Source of the DNA: Epiperipatus broadwayi
Taxonomy: Eukaryota; Onychophora; Udeonychophora; Euonychophora; Peripatidae
NCBI GenBank assembly: GCA_028023455.1
Contig: JAQFVV010000113.1
Location: 308,001-372,000, forward strand
Direction: 5' to 3'
DNA: 64,000 bases
Shown here: one piece after another, positions 44,582 to 56,296 of the stretch
How positions within the stretch are numbered: position 1 is the first letter of the stretch
Layout of the letters: every line of letters begins with the position of its first letter
Notes under the pieces: generated by a model
Databases searched by the model: none
The model's input: only the letters and a program-made list of their open reading frames with translations
What the model was told of the DNA's origin: nothing
Translations under genes and position numbers: made by a program

Positions 44582-45770
44582 CACCTGGGTCTCTTTTTAT
44601 ATGGATTTATTTAACGTGATTTTGAAGTTACGTGATTCATCTTTCTTCGGAAGACGAACTCCGATAATGCGCTATTACTTTAAATAATAAATTCCGCACA
44701 CTTATGTCATATTGAAAGTAATAGCACATTATTGGAATTTGACTTTCATCTTAGTAATTTCAATATTTTCAGTGCTTTATAATAGTAAGATTTTATGCAA
44801 TAATGAAATTAAAATCATGAATTTCCACATTTTATGTATACACACATTAAATTTTACAAGATTATAATGTAAATTTGTTCAAACATTGTGCGTGTTAATT
44901 TTGCATTTTAAATCACATTCTGTTTTTGCTTTTTAAAAAAGAACGTAATCAATTATTAATCATTTAGTGTCTGCAAGTTTATTTTTAAAAGGTGAGAAAG
45001 TAGCAGTGAAACGAAATTTGATTTTTAAACGGAATTGAAAATTAAAAAATTAAAGACAAAAATAAAAGTTTAGATACAGAAGAAAATGTAGAAAAAGATA
45101 ATGAAACAGAAGTGGAACTTGTTCCTTTCACTGCAAAAATGATTCAAGAAGGTCCTCAACTTTCTAATCAGTTGGCAAATTATTTTCTTATAAATGACAC
45201 TAATCACAAACGTGCTCTTAAATTCCAAAGAGAGCTAAATGGTTATATGTCTGGATATTGCGAGCTTCATAAACAATTAATAAAATCATCATCTCAAAGA
45301 TTAATTACTAATTACATTGTCACCAGAAAACCATTAACACAACATGAGAGTGAAGTTGGTACTAGTTGTATTTCCTCTTGTGAAGAATATGATTTTTTAC
45401 CAGTTTGCAAATGAACCTGTTTATCGGCAAATAGCAATAATAATTAAAACGTGTATGAAAAATGTATGCATAAAAATACATATTGTTTTGAATAAAATTA
45501 AATATTATAGTTAAAAAAATAGTTAAAAAAATTTGTCTTGTATCAATTTTTTTCAAATTTGAAATTTTTTATTAGTCATAATTTATTTCCTTATTTTTTT
45601 TGCACGAATTTTAAAGTAATTTTACGTTGGTGCTTTGCTCTTATGTGATTTTTGAAAAATCACAGTCCATATCCCCCCTTTTTCAAGGTAAGTTATGTCT
45701 ATTTTTGTGCAATTTTGTTTGCGCATGTTTTTTGAGAAACCTATCTATCGCATAAAGCAAGACCCAGGTG
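44582..45770. mobile_element. Pogo/Tigger-like DNA element, non-autonomous, TA target
   Basis: Perfect 11-bp terminal inverted repeats CACCTGGGTCT / AGACCCAGGTG are bordered by TA on both sides (44580-44581 and 45771-45772). Inside the left end lies a palindromic module (44645-44745). The interior carries a transposase-tail-like frame (45112-45414). TA duplication and this tail suggest the pogo branch of Tc1/mariner; the terminal bases are not a textbook match. The insert lies between two related 70-bp segments (around 44513-44580 and 45800-45868). Confidence 0.65.
45112..45414 (+). CDS. Transposase C-terminal remnant, pogo-like (inferred)
   Basis: The frame is 100 codons from the internal ATG and is also open upstream through TEENVEKDNETEVE to about 45075. 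LANYFLINDTNHKRALKFQR recalls the helical tail of pogo/Tigger/jerky transposases. SSSQRLITNYIV fits the PCNA-binding pattern QxxIxxYF-like, a feature reported for pogo transposase. The DNA-binding and DDE parts are absent, so the element must depend on a partner. It could instead be an unrelated captured frame; identity rests on context and motif only. Confidence 0.4.
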   Translation: MELVPFTAKMIQEGPQLSNQLANYFLINDTNHKRALKFQRELNGYMSGYCELHKQLIKSSSQRLITNYIVTRKPLTQHESEVGTSCISSCEEYDFLPVCK

Positions 45771-46108
45771 TATATATATCTGGTCAAAACATTACATTTG
45801 TAGAGCAAAGTTTTGTTAATATTGATTTAACTCATACTTAATTAATTAGATTAATTAAAAAGCCAATACATAAATATTTTTATATAGTAGATGTTCACAT
45901 GATATTTAATTTTAGAATTTGTTTATTAAAAGGCATAATTTTTATATTCACTTATTATTATTAAATTATAATTTTTGTCAGATTTTTTTGTAGTTTTAAC
46001 CATTTTTTAAAATAATACATAATATAACTAAAAAGTAAAAAAAATAATGTGTAAAAAAAAAAACTTTTTAAATAATGCATTTTATGTAAATAGTTGACCA
46101 AAATATTG

Positions 46109-46205
46109 TCAAGTGTTGGTGGTTGAGTGATCAGCACAACTGCCTTACAAGCAACTGTCCCAGGTTTGCGGGTTCACTTTTCGGCCGATGCTTTGAACAT
46201 GAAAA
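46109..46205 (+). mobile_element. SINE family T copy
   Basis: GTCAAGTGTTGGTGGTTGAG, then CTGCCTTACAAGCAAC, TTGCGGGTTCACTTTTCGG (B box region) and GCTTTGAACATGAAAAG. It is full at the 5' end but more diverged than other copies. Confidence 0.7.
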
Positions 46206-46741
46206 GCACAAAAATAACAAAGTAATTCCCATTTCAGTTAATTTGATATTCTTGAAAATGTTGGAGCTTTTAAGAACCTAGATTTGCTATAAAACAATTG
46301 AAAATTGCAGAAATGTTATCATTTCATAAAAGCATTTGAGGCTCAAATAAATCATAAAATTCAAAAAAGCCTCATGTTTTTCTAAAATGACACTTCTGCA
46401 ACTTCCCATTGTTTTATAAGTTTAGATCTTAAGATTTCTAATATTTTTGAAGAATGGCAAATTAACTAAAAAGTGGTTTACTTTTTTATTTTTCAACTTT
46501 TTAGTCAACAATTTACATAAAAGTATTATTTAAAATTTTTTTGTTTACATACTATCTTTTATTGATTTTATTCATGTCTAAATAATTTTCAAATTCTGTT
46601 AATATTCTCAAATATCAACTGTTAATATTGTTTTTCTTAATAATATTTATCTTTTTAGTTTTGCATTAATACCTCCCCATCGTACACTTCACTAATCAAT
46701 CATCATTTCCTGTGTTAACTCTATTATGAATATTACAGTTT

Positions 46742-47150
46742 TAAAATACATATTATCTGATAGTCAAAATATAAGTAAATTCTAAGGTACTATTATTTGC
46801 TGCTTCATTGTTCATTTCTATAGAGCATTTAATTCGAAGAAAGAATTTATAATATATAGTTTTTCTTTTTTGTAAACTCCACAAGATTGTGTTTTCTCTC
46901 ATTTCTATCACCATAACCAAATTTATCCATATCACTGCTTTTAATTTTAGTATTAAAGTCTCCCATGACAATTTTAAAATGCTGTTTTGCTGTGACCAAA
47001 GGCATTTTGTACATCCTTATAAAATCCTCTACTTTTTGATCATAATGAGAACTTATTGGGGCATAATCTTGCCACTCTTTCACAAATGACATCAATCTCC
47101 ACAATGATATTCTTCTGCTATTTATTTATAATAACTTTAACTCCACTTCT
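46742..47150 (-). pseudogene. RTE-type endonuclease fragment
   Basis: The minus-strand frame 47104-46847 contains YAPISSHYDQKVEDF and then KIVMGDFNTKIKSSDMDKFG, DRNERKHNLVEFT, the conserved 'YAPTS' and 'GDFN(A/T)KIG..RNERG..L.EF' blocks of RTE endonucleases. A frameshift near 46850 moves the continuation (FFLRIKCSIEMNNEA) to another frame. No reverse transcriptase follows. Confidence 0.8.
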
Positions 47151-47332
47151 GCCTTCAATGTTTCTTTATATGGCAGCTGATTTGTTGAAACTGTTTTTTT
47201 TTTTAAAATTGCATAAAAACTATAAGCATGACATAAACAGAAATCATAGCATTCATTGCTGCTTAATTCCATCTTTAAAATGATGTATCACAATATGAAA
47301 TTGAATAAAATTTGAATTTTTTATTAAACAAG

Positions 47333-47388
47333 GCAAAACTCTCCAATTATGTGCTAGTATAAGAGATAGTGATCATGCGATGGTTAGT
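47333..47388 (+). repeat. Minimal R-element derivative
   Basis: AAGGCAAAACTCTCC is fused directly to AATTATGTGCTAGTATAAGAG and GATCATGCGATGGTTAGT. These are the 5' end and the terminal tail of the 18.4 kb R element with everything between deleted. Confidence 0.65.
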
Positions 47389-47448
47389 AATATTTTTATT
47401 AATAGATGCATTTAATTTTTTCCTTTTCTGGTCAGTTTATTAGTTTAC

Positions 47449-47493
47449 ATAAGGACAAGAAAGGCAGAAGTTTTTTATCGGCATTATTAGTTA
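47449..47493 (-). CDS. Possible exon downstream of 48108-48222
   Basis: Minus strand: acceptor atttttaatccattttag, then two bases and TNNADKKLLPFLSL, then a GTAAAC donor-like site, or a read to TGA at 47432. The starting phase fits the 48108-48222 exon. The sequence is short and the support is modest. Confidence 0.3.
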
Positions 47494-48107
47494 CTAAAAT
47501 GGATTAAAAATATGCTGATGGTTCAGATTTCAAGGCTTTCAGTGTTATATAAATATAATCATGAAATATCAGTCGTAAGTATTCAATTTTAATTTTTTAA
47601 TTATTTGAATATTTTAATTTTTTTTTAATTATTTGATAAGTGGTATAATTTATTAATTTGTTTGCATTTGTATTGTCGAGTCTGTATAGTATATAAAATT
47701 AAATCATTTATTCTCTTTATTATACAATATATAAATTTGTAATCAAATATAACAAAAGTAGTTTTTATACAGTGTAATTTTGGGTGTCTGATCCAAGTTT
47801 GAGGCAACCTTATTTTAGAGACATAATGATTCTCAAAAGGTTAATAATTTATTAATATGTTTATATTTGTCTTTGCACTTGCATGTTTGTGTTTGTATAC
47901 CAAACAAGTAATGATTTACATAAATAGAACTATGCAATGTAAATTTTAAGATTGATTATCAAATGTACAGAAAGATTGCAGTTGATAAAGCAATCACAAA
48001 ATATACTGGGCATAGTACCATGTGAAAATATAAGCACTTAAAACCAATAAAAAAAGATTTCAAATGGTGTGTATGTGTAGTAATAGCCACAATAGTTATG
48101 TATATAC

Positions 48108-48222
48108 CATATGGATTCTGATTCTTGCCTATGCCTTGGTACTCATGCTGTGGAGTCAGTGGTTTTGCAACATCTTGTATCACATTATTTTCAAGTCTAT
48201 AGCTAGCAAATAAATTATATTT
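48108..48222 (-). CDS. Host gene exon, 115 nt, protein not recognised
   Basis: Minus strand: strong acceptor ttattgtcccacag, 38 open codons starting KYNLFASYRLENNVIQDV and ending EYQGIGKNQNPY plus one base, then donor ATG|GTATAT. The two other frames contain stops. GC content rises within the interval and drops at its borders. Phase-0 start matches the end of 48412-48541, giving a continuous reading across the junction (RFQK-KYNLF). The polar, Asn/Gln-rich sequence gives no obvious domain. The 74-codon frame that continues past the donor is intron read-through. Confidence 0.72.
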
Positions 48223-48411
48223 CTGTGGGACAATAAATATAACAAGATAGCATCACTGGCATGCATAAAGAATAGAAACATCACTAATGTACACAAAAAA
48301 TATAAAATGAAGAAATGAAACTCATTTTATCAGTGATACAGACAGTAGCCTACAATTTCTAATTTTAGACAGACAAGAAGCCAATTGCTATGATGACAAA
48401 TGCATATCCAC

Positions 48412-48541
48412 CTTTTGGAAACGATTTGTTTTGTATCTTTTATTAGGATGACTCTTTTTCTTATAAATGCCTTTGAGATTTGTTAACTTTTGGGGTCCAA
48501 GATAAAAATGAAGAATTCTTATGCGACAAGTTTTGGAGATT
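48412..48541 (-). CDS. Host gene exon, 130 nt, protein not recognised
   Basis: Minus strand: acceptor agcttcag, one base, then 43 codons beginning ISKTCRIRILHFYLGPQKL, with a basic stretch KGIYKKKSHPNKRYKTNRFQ, then donor AAG|GTGGAT. It joins in phase to 48108-48222 across a 189-base intron. Without splicing the frame ends at TAG shortly after (FQKVDMHLSS), so a terminal exon is the alternative. The basic run could lie in a cytosolic loop or nucleic-acid-binding segment, but no family is recognised. Confidence 0.62.
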
Positions 48542-48544
48542 CTG

Positions 48545-50000
48545 AAGCTATGAATTATCTCAGGTAAGATGTATTATATATGGTGTGAAAGATAATTTTG
48601 TGAGGAATACAAAGAAATTATCAATGAAGATGTAATTTAAACTTAGTTAATGATAAATTAGAAGTTATGAACAAACAATAAAGTAATAATTATGTCTGAT
48701 GTTGAAATTTCTTTTTTTATTTTTTAAATGGTTATCACTATTTGTCTTAGCCTTATTATTTTCCTTAGTTTTTCTAGTTTCTACCAATATAAAGTTTTTT
48801 GCTCTAACATTATTAAAACTGAAGTTATTGTGAAAATTGTATCTGAGGTCAGTTTTTTAAAAAAAAATTCAATATGGCGTCTGGAGAATCAACAAGTTAA
48901 TTAATTAGTGATAAAAAATGGCAGATTTAAAATAAATATTCCCCTATGCATTATATAGAATATCATATTTGATTGTGGACTTTTGTATGAATACCATATA
49001 GATATTAATTATTAAATGGGTGTAAAGCAATATATATATAGTAATGTTATTTAAATTATATGCATCTAGTTTATATATATATAAGCTAACACTGAGCTAA
49101 AATTACATGAACATTTATATACATGCACACATATGTGTATTTTATAATGACAAAAAATATATTTCAATTAATCATTCATATAACTTCAAATTACAGATTT
49201 ATTCTTTTAGCAACGTAATTCTTTTGCATTTATTTGTATAAAAATATAAATATTGATTATTTTTAAAAAATATAGATTTCCATTTTTGATCTAATATAAA
49301 ATAATTTCAGTAACAAGTACATTTTTGAAAATGATGTATTTAACCAGTTACATTTTAAAAATACAAACTAATCAATGATCTTTTATAAACAAACTTAAAA
49401 AAATATTTTTTTTTAATCTTATATTTTTATTTTGCTTTTATTCTGGTAACAGAAATGTTTTGTTTTCTTTTGATGAATTTGAAGCATTTTTTTTTTTGGA
49501 ATCTGGAGATTGTTTTCTTTTTTAGCAAGGTTAGTTAGTGTCACATTTAAATTAGAAACTAATTGAATTTTTCTTCTAATCTGATTTCAATATAATATTG
49601 ATTTACTCTTTGCTAATACATTAACAAATATATTTTCCTTTTAACAATACAAGTATTCTTTTCATGTAATATTACAATTTATCTTAATGGTGGATTAATA
49701 TTTTACATGATAACCACATTATATATATATACTACTTAATTCGTTTTTATCAATAGTAGATTTCAGCTATTCCTATATGTATATGTATAGATCTTGGCTT
49801 CATATATATAGACTATTGGATTTTGTGTTGATAATACATTTTGTCTGTACTCATATAAATACACAGATTAAACTTTATATATAGATAATTGCAAATATCT
49901 TGGTTAAATGAAAGAACCAATATAATTTCTAGTTTTCAATTCACAAATCACTGCTACATCATTTACAATTCATGGTTAACTAATAATAATAACAGAGCAT
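48545..50000. other. AT-rich DNA, no repeat family recognised
   Basis: TA-rich intron-like sequence. A short ATG frame at about 48876 (MASGESTS) and a Lys-rich minus frame near 49450-49530 are too weak to call. Confidence 0.4.
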
Positions 50001-50020
50001 AATGGATTTTGCAAACATAC

Positions 50021-50079
50021 CAGAGACAAATGCCAGCATGTATCTTTGCATGACCACAAACTATGATCATTGTGAAGTC
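50021..50079 (-). CDS. Candidate host exon, 59 nt
   Basis: Minus strand: acceptor ctggttttagcag and donor CTCTG|GTATGT, both good. Two frames are open: DFTMIIVCGHAKIHAGICL and LHNDHSLWSCKDTCWHLSL. Neither joins directly in phase to 48412-48541, so a further exon would be needed between them. The plus strand also has a short ATG frame over the same bases. Exon status is plausible but not settled. Confidence 0.4.
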
Positions 50080-50611
50080 CTGCTAAAACCAGAATTTTAC
50101 ATTTTTTAAAATTTAAATTATGCATCAGTATTTTTAGCTACCTGGTAAAAAATGCTCACATATGTGAATAGAAGGACTAAGGTTAAATATTTTTTTTTAT
50201 TTTGTAATTAATAAAAATAATTATCCTGAAAATCAAATAATTGTTTTTCTTTACCTTACATTTACTATCTTCGATTAAGGGCAGGAATAATTTTTTCTAA
50301 TTAAAATTTCTTTTGTTAAAATTATTTTTTTTAAGTATAAAGCACCACCCATTGTTTTTTTCTATAAAATAGTACTTTTTTCTTTTATAATAGAATTAAT
50401 AATTCGTGTTTGTTTTTGACATAAATAGAAATAATTTAATCTATCTAGTCTTTATTTTAACATTTTTATAAATTACTTTGGTTTGTGCATGTTTTATTCT
50501 TTTCTTTAAATAACATATTTATAAGCATGCACACAATATCAAGTTTACTATAAACTATGTTTGGCTTGAGAACAGAATAGGCTGCAGAAAGGAATTTGTT
50601 GTTAACTAAAA

Positions 50612-51050
50612 GGAGATCCATTGATTTCAATTGGAGACTTTAAATTCCTAAGGTTCACTCCACATGTTCTTGTTATTGCATCTGTTATTACTAATGTGAT
50701 TATTCATATAGTATATGAACATGGATGAGCTGATAACCAATATGCATTCATCCAGCATGATGAATGTATTGGATTATGAGTTTAAGATCAATAAATATCA
50801 TGGTCTTTCTCCTTAGCTCTTAACTAAAATATCAGTTAATTTTTTTGAAGAAAGAATGAATCTATTTGTGAAGGATTTTTTTTTCTAATAGATATTTACA
50901 ATCAAGATAGGCAAAAATAAATCAGGGCACTTATTTCCATGAGGCTATAAAGTCTCTAGCCAATGTTATAGTTAGTGGGCAAATGTGGAAGATACTAAGA
51001 AACTCTAATTATGGATCCAAGTTGCCATTTGATGATGACCTTTTATTTAG
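50612..51050 (+). other. Run of protein-like but interrupted frames
   Basis: Three plus-strand frames follow one another: GDPLISIGDFKFLRFTPHVL (50612 on), MNMDELITNMHSSSMMNVLD (50715 on), and GTYFHEAIKSLANVIVSGQM ending in DDDLLF before AG|GTACAT (to about 51050). Minus-strand frames are also partly open near 50650. It may be a decayed retroelement leader, a pseudogene or real exons. No domain recognised. Confidence 0.3.
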
Positions 51051-51059
51051 GTACATAAG

Positions 51060-54000
51060 ACTGTAGATCACTTTCAAGTAAATGAAGTTGGCAAGAATTG
51101 GAAGAAAAATTGTGAAATATTAAATGGGGCATTATTGGACTTTGTGAAGTTAGAAAATATGAAGAGACAGATATGTACTACACTACAAAGGTACACACAT
51201 TGGAAGTACAAGAGGAGTAGGATTTATTATATATAATAAATGAAAAAAAACATTGTGAAGATTAATTATGTATCAGACAGAATGGCAATAATTCCATTTA
51301 ATGGCAATAATTCCATCTAATAGCAGATATCAAATGCAGATAACTCAGATGCGTCCCAACAGGTTCTCATTATTTTATATGGATATAAATGCTTTTGATC
51401 AGACTAAACAACATTTTAAAAATGTCTTGGGAAGACTTTAATTCTAAAATTGATAAATAATTGAAAGATGAAAGCAGACATGAATGTGTAGAGTTTGCAG
51501 AAAAAGAAACCAGAAATGGATATGGAAGTACCCAAATGAAGGTACAGCAGAATTGGATTGTATTTTGATTAAGAGAAAATATGTATTGCAAGATTATAAT
51601 ATTCTTAATAAATTCAATACAGGAAGTGATCTTTGATTAGTGAGATAAATGACACATGTTAATGCAAAACCAGAGAGACAAAAATTACTAAGAAAAATGA
51701 TATTCACAGTTGATATTTCTAATCTTTAGAAACATTCTAATGAATTTAAATTAGAACTTGCAAATTATTTTCAAATATTAACAGATTTTGAATATGATTC
51801 AGATTTGAACAAAATCAATATGAAAATAACTGATACACTTTTAAAAACTGTAACAAAGATAGCTGGTAAAAAAGAGAGCAATTAACCAGTAAAATTTCTA
51901 AAGACAAGACAATTTATTAAGGAAAGGAATATGAAATTATATAAAAATGATGCATTAAGAAGGATCAAATATCTTAAATTTTGTAAAGTGGTGCGAAAAA
52001 GAGTTGATAATGATATAAGAAAGTATAATTATGAACTAACAAGAAACACCATAGAAGAGAATAAAAGTTATGAATGTAAAACAACATCTTGATATTGATA
52101 GAAAACTTATTTCTGCAATAAGACAAAAAGTTGAAACTGTTAGTATAAAAAAGATGAATTCACGAAAGATATAGAAGAGCTCTATAAAGTATTATATAGC
52201 ACTAAAGAACAAGGAAAAGTACTTCCAACAACTACTATATCTTTTTAATTGGCAAAGAATTTAAATGAAAAAGTGAGTCATGCAATTAAATTTATGGAAA
52301 GAAAAGCTCCAGGTAATGACAGAATTATAAATCTTAAAAGAAGCAAGTAAGGAAATAGATTTTTTTTTTGGAAAAGTTATATAGCAAATGTCAAAATGAT
52401 GAAGATGTACCAAATGATTGTAGGAATGCAGTAATATTATTAATAATTAAAAAAACTGATAAAGAAGATATTTGGAATTACAGACCTATCAGTCTTTTCT
52501 CAGTTCTATACAAAATTTTTTATCGAAATAATTACAACTCATCTACAGCCAACCTTATATTTTAACCAACCAAAAGAACAAGCTGAATTTAAAAGTGTTT
52601 TTAGAACAGTGGATCATATTCAAGTATTGAGAGAAGTTCTGAGTTGCCATTGTGCTTTGGATTTGTAGATTATGAAAAGGCATTTGATTCTACAAGCATT
52701 TCTTTAGTTATTAAAGCATTGAATCATGATACTATAGATTCAGAATATTGTCATATTCCGAAGAATATTTAATTAATCAACAACAGCAATTAAAAGACAT
52801 AATGGTACTAAAATGATTAATATTGAGAAGAGTGTATGACAGGATGATCTATATCTCAAAACTTTTTACAATACTTTTGCAAAGAGTATTTTATTTATTA
52901 AAATGAGAAACTAAAATTTTTTTTATAAATGGAGATTATTTGAGTCATTTAGATTTTGCAGATGATATAATTGTATTTGCAAATAATGCTTTAGAGCTGA
53001 AGGAAGTGTTGCAAAAGTTATCAGATGAAAGTAAGAAAGTAGTATTAAAGGTAAATGTTAAAAAGATTAAAATAATGTTCAATGGATTTTCTCAAAAGGA
53101 GAAAATAAATTGATAAGTTAGAAGAAGTTAACAATTACATATATTTTCAGATTATTAATACAGATGGAAATATAATAGATAAAATTGATCATAGAATTAA
53201 ACTTGATTGGAATACTTACAGCAGACCTAAGTTAATATTAAAAGTAAATATACATATGTGTTTGAAAAGTAAGGCTTTTAATAAATAGGTTCTAAAACAG
53301 GCAAAACTCTCCATACAGTAGTGCCACTCAGTGCAAGCCAGAGTAATCAATGAATGCCAGAAGGCTAGTGCATAAAATCTCTATTTAGTACCTACTCATC
53401 CAATATCCCCAGACTAGTTTCTAGCTTGTGGCTTTTGTCAGTGAGGAGCCTTGGATCTGAGAGCACTGCACCTAGATCTTAGAATCTAATGCAACCTTCC
53501 AGCAGCCACTTTTTTTCTCTATAAAACTACAAAACTATGAGAATAAAATTGAAAACACAATATTTTCCAATTCAAACTCATTAACTTATATAGTCATATA
53601 GGTCTGAACTCAGTTCAGTACCCATACATTCTGGTCTTTGGTTTCTAATAACCATAGCCACCACTGTGCTATTAGGCAGGATTGGTATTGAACCACTAAG
53701 CATCACATGATCATCATTCCTTCTCCTTGCTCATAACTGTTATTAAAACAGGTAAAACTCTTCATACAGTAGTGCCACTCATTGCAAGCCAGTGTAATCA
53801 ATGGATACCAGCACGCTAGTGCATAAAATCCCAATCTAGGGCCTACTCATCCAATATCCCCAGATTAGTTTCTAGATTGTGCTTTCATCAGTGATAGCCT
53901 TGGATCTGAGAGCACTGCACCTCCAGCTGCCACCTTTTATCTCTACTAAAGTACAAAATTATGAGAATAAAATTGAAAACACAATATTTTCAATCCTAGT

Positions 54001-55010
54001 TCATTAGCTAAAAACTAGTCTGGGTATATTGGATGAGTAGGCACTAGATAGGGATTTTATGCCCTAGCCTTCTGGAATCCATTAATTACTCTGGCCTGCA
54101 TTGAGTTGCACTGCTGTATGGATAGTTTTGCCTGTTTTAATAACAGTTATGAGAAAGCATAAGAAATGGTGATCATGTGATGTTTAGTGGTTTAATACCA
54201 ATTCTGCCTAATAGGATAGTGCCAAAGACACTAGAATGTATGAGTACTGAACCGAGTTCAGAGCTGGATTGAAAATATTGTTTTCAATTTTATTCTCATA
54301 GTTTTGTAGTTAAGTAGAGATAAAAGATGGCTAATGGAGGGTTGAATTAGATCCTAAGATCTAGGTGCAGTGCTCTCAGATCCAAGGCTCTTCCCTGATG
54401 AAAGCCACAAGCTAGAAATTAGTCTGGGGATATTGGATGAGTAGGCACTAGATAGGGATTTTATGCACTAGCCTTCTGGCATCCATTGATTATTCTGGCT
54501 TTAACTAAGTGGCACTACTGTATGGAGAGTTTTGCCTATTTCAATAACAGTTATGAGCAAGCATAAAAAATGGTGATCATGTGATAAATAGGTTCTATCA
54601 ATTGTTACTTGAGTCTGAGTCTTGGAGACTTAAGAGAAGAGCAATACAGACATTACAGACCATTCAACAAATTATAAAGAGATGCATGTTAGGAGTAACA
54701 AGAAGAGATAGAAAGTAAACACATGGATGAAAGAACAGGGGTTAGTGACACTAATGAAACATTTAGAAGAATGAAATGGAGTTGGGATGGACATATTGCT
54801 AGAAAGAATGGTAATAGATGACAAGTAATATCTTAAACTGGATTCCAAAAGATTGTAAAAGATCTAGAAAGTGACCACTTGTGAGATGAATGAATAAAAT
54901 AAGAAAGAGTGATGTGGTGTAGAGATGCTAGGGATCAGAGATGGATTGTACTTGGAGAACTCTATTCTGCAGTGAATCAGTAATGATTGAAATTGATGAT
55001 ATTTATAAAA
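51060..55010 (+). pseudogene. RTE/BovB-like LINE, nearly complete but decayed and interrupted
   Basis: Blocks in order are: endonuclease IIGLCEVRKYEETDMYYTT-like sequence near 51140, WEDFNSKIDK and HECVEFAEKETRNGYGS near 51430-51520; linker; reverse transcriptase with IWNYRPISLFSVLYKIF (52470), then FRTVDHIQVLREVL, FVDYEKAFDS, and LDFADDIIVFANN with the ADD motif (52950). The C-terminal part resumes after a 1.3 kb insertion: GSESWRLKRRAIQTLQTI near 54630 and WSWDGHIARKNGNR near 54800. Numerous stops and frameshifts show it is dead. The insertion at 53295-54583 lies between the palm and the C-terminal domain. Confidence 0.85.
53281..54597. mobile_element. Second composite R element, 14-bp target duplication
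   Basis: Modules related to those at 18.36-19.69 kb: one full direct (53295-53745), one partial direct (53748-54005), one partial inverted (54006-54150) and one longer inverted (54151-54540), then a tail ending GATCATGTGAT. ATAAATAGGTTCTA borders both sides (53281-53294 and 54584-54597). The interrupted host is the RTE copy, which reads on after the second border, so the insertion boundaries are clear. Confidence 0.85.
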
Positions 55011-55896
55011 AAGTTACTATTAAATAAAAGATGTTCTTGATGAAATTAAATGAAATTTTTTAATATCCATTTTTGCCATTATGTACTACTTTTTAGCAAT
55101 ATACAATAGGCAGTTTAAGTAAGTTTAGTAGCTTCTACTTTCGATATGAATGCTAAAAAATGCTCCAGCCTCAGTATTTTGCTAATTTTTAACTGAAATT
55201 TCTTGAATGCACTAAGAATGTATGAATGTTTATTCTTTTTTAACTATCAGGACAAACAAGACATGAAGTCTATAGAGTTGTTACACAAAACAGTGATTTG
55301 TGATTGAAAAGAGTTAATAATTTTTAGGTTACAGGCTTAGGTTGTCATCCAGAGATGATTTTTAAAATGTATTATTTATAACTATAGATCACATTCTAAC
55401 AAAAAATATGGCATAAATTGGGCGTCTTGTATTAAATGGGAGAAATCTGAATCTTGTTAAGTTAGAAGAAAAGGTGATGAAACAATTAATTTGAAAAATT
55501 GGACATATACTCTACTATAAAGAAAAAAATGTTAAAAACACAAATTGAATAAGATTCGTTATAAATAAATTATGAAAGTGATGGGGTATCCATCAGAATG
55601 CTAAGATACCAAATGCCGATTTCAGTTTTGATGAAAAAGGAGGAAAAATTATAAATACTTTAGATCAGATCATACATTTTAAAACTGCCATGCAAAATTT
55701 TAATGATATAATTTGAAACCAAATGTCCTGTGGTTAAAACTGAAAATAGGCAAAAATAAAAATGGACATAGATTTGTGACACGTAAAAAAAAACAAAAGG
55801 AGTAAAATTATTAATTATGTTTTTTTTTTTTTGTTAAATAAAATTGAATTGGAAATGTACATGAAAGTTTCCAAATAAAAACTACCAGATAAACAG

Positions 55897-56030
55897 AAGT
55901 CAATCTCCGATAATGTGCTACTTCTTAAATATTATAAATGTCCATAAATCTCTGCTCACTCTCCCGCCAGTAAGCGGGGAGATTTATAATATTTAAGAAA
56001 TAGTACATTATCGGAGATTGACTTCCGTTT
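55897..56030. repeat. Palindromic module shared with the pogo-like element
   Basis: AGTCAATCTCCGATAATGTG and its inverted partner CATTATCGGAGATTGACT bracket a GC-richer centre (CTCCCGCCAGTAAGCGGGG). The right arm plus about 70 flanking bases recur in direct orientation at 56297-56392. A diverged version forms the left sub-end of the element at 44.6 kb. Confidence 0.75.
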
Positions 56031-56296
56031 GAATAATTTCAAAGTTTTCAGCACTTTATAATAATAGGTTTAAATTTATAAGACATGTTTGTCTAATCAT
56101 AGGTGGTTAAAAATAAGACACTGTTTTTCTCCTGCGATGGGTTAAGTAGATTTTTACAATTGAATATTTGATTGTAACATCAGACACACAATAGACTCAA
56201 GGCCTGATTTAAGCATAGTCTGTAAGAATTGGTATATATATAGAATGTACGCTCTAAACCTAAATGATTCACTTAAGTTTTTTAAATCCTTACCGG

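Noticed and set aside
47625-47820. 60-codon minus frame and TGTAATTTTGGGTGTCTGATC as a Tc1-like terminus
   Set aside because: No second terminus or transposase, and the frame is AT-rich with no splice support.
48508-48563. Plus-strand first exon starting MKNSYATSFGDSEAMNYL with CAG|GTAAGA donor
   Set aside because: The same bases form the minus-strand exon 48412-48541, which has longer open frame and an in-phase partner exon; the plus-strand donor is the complement of intron sequence there.
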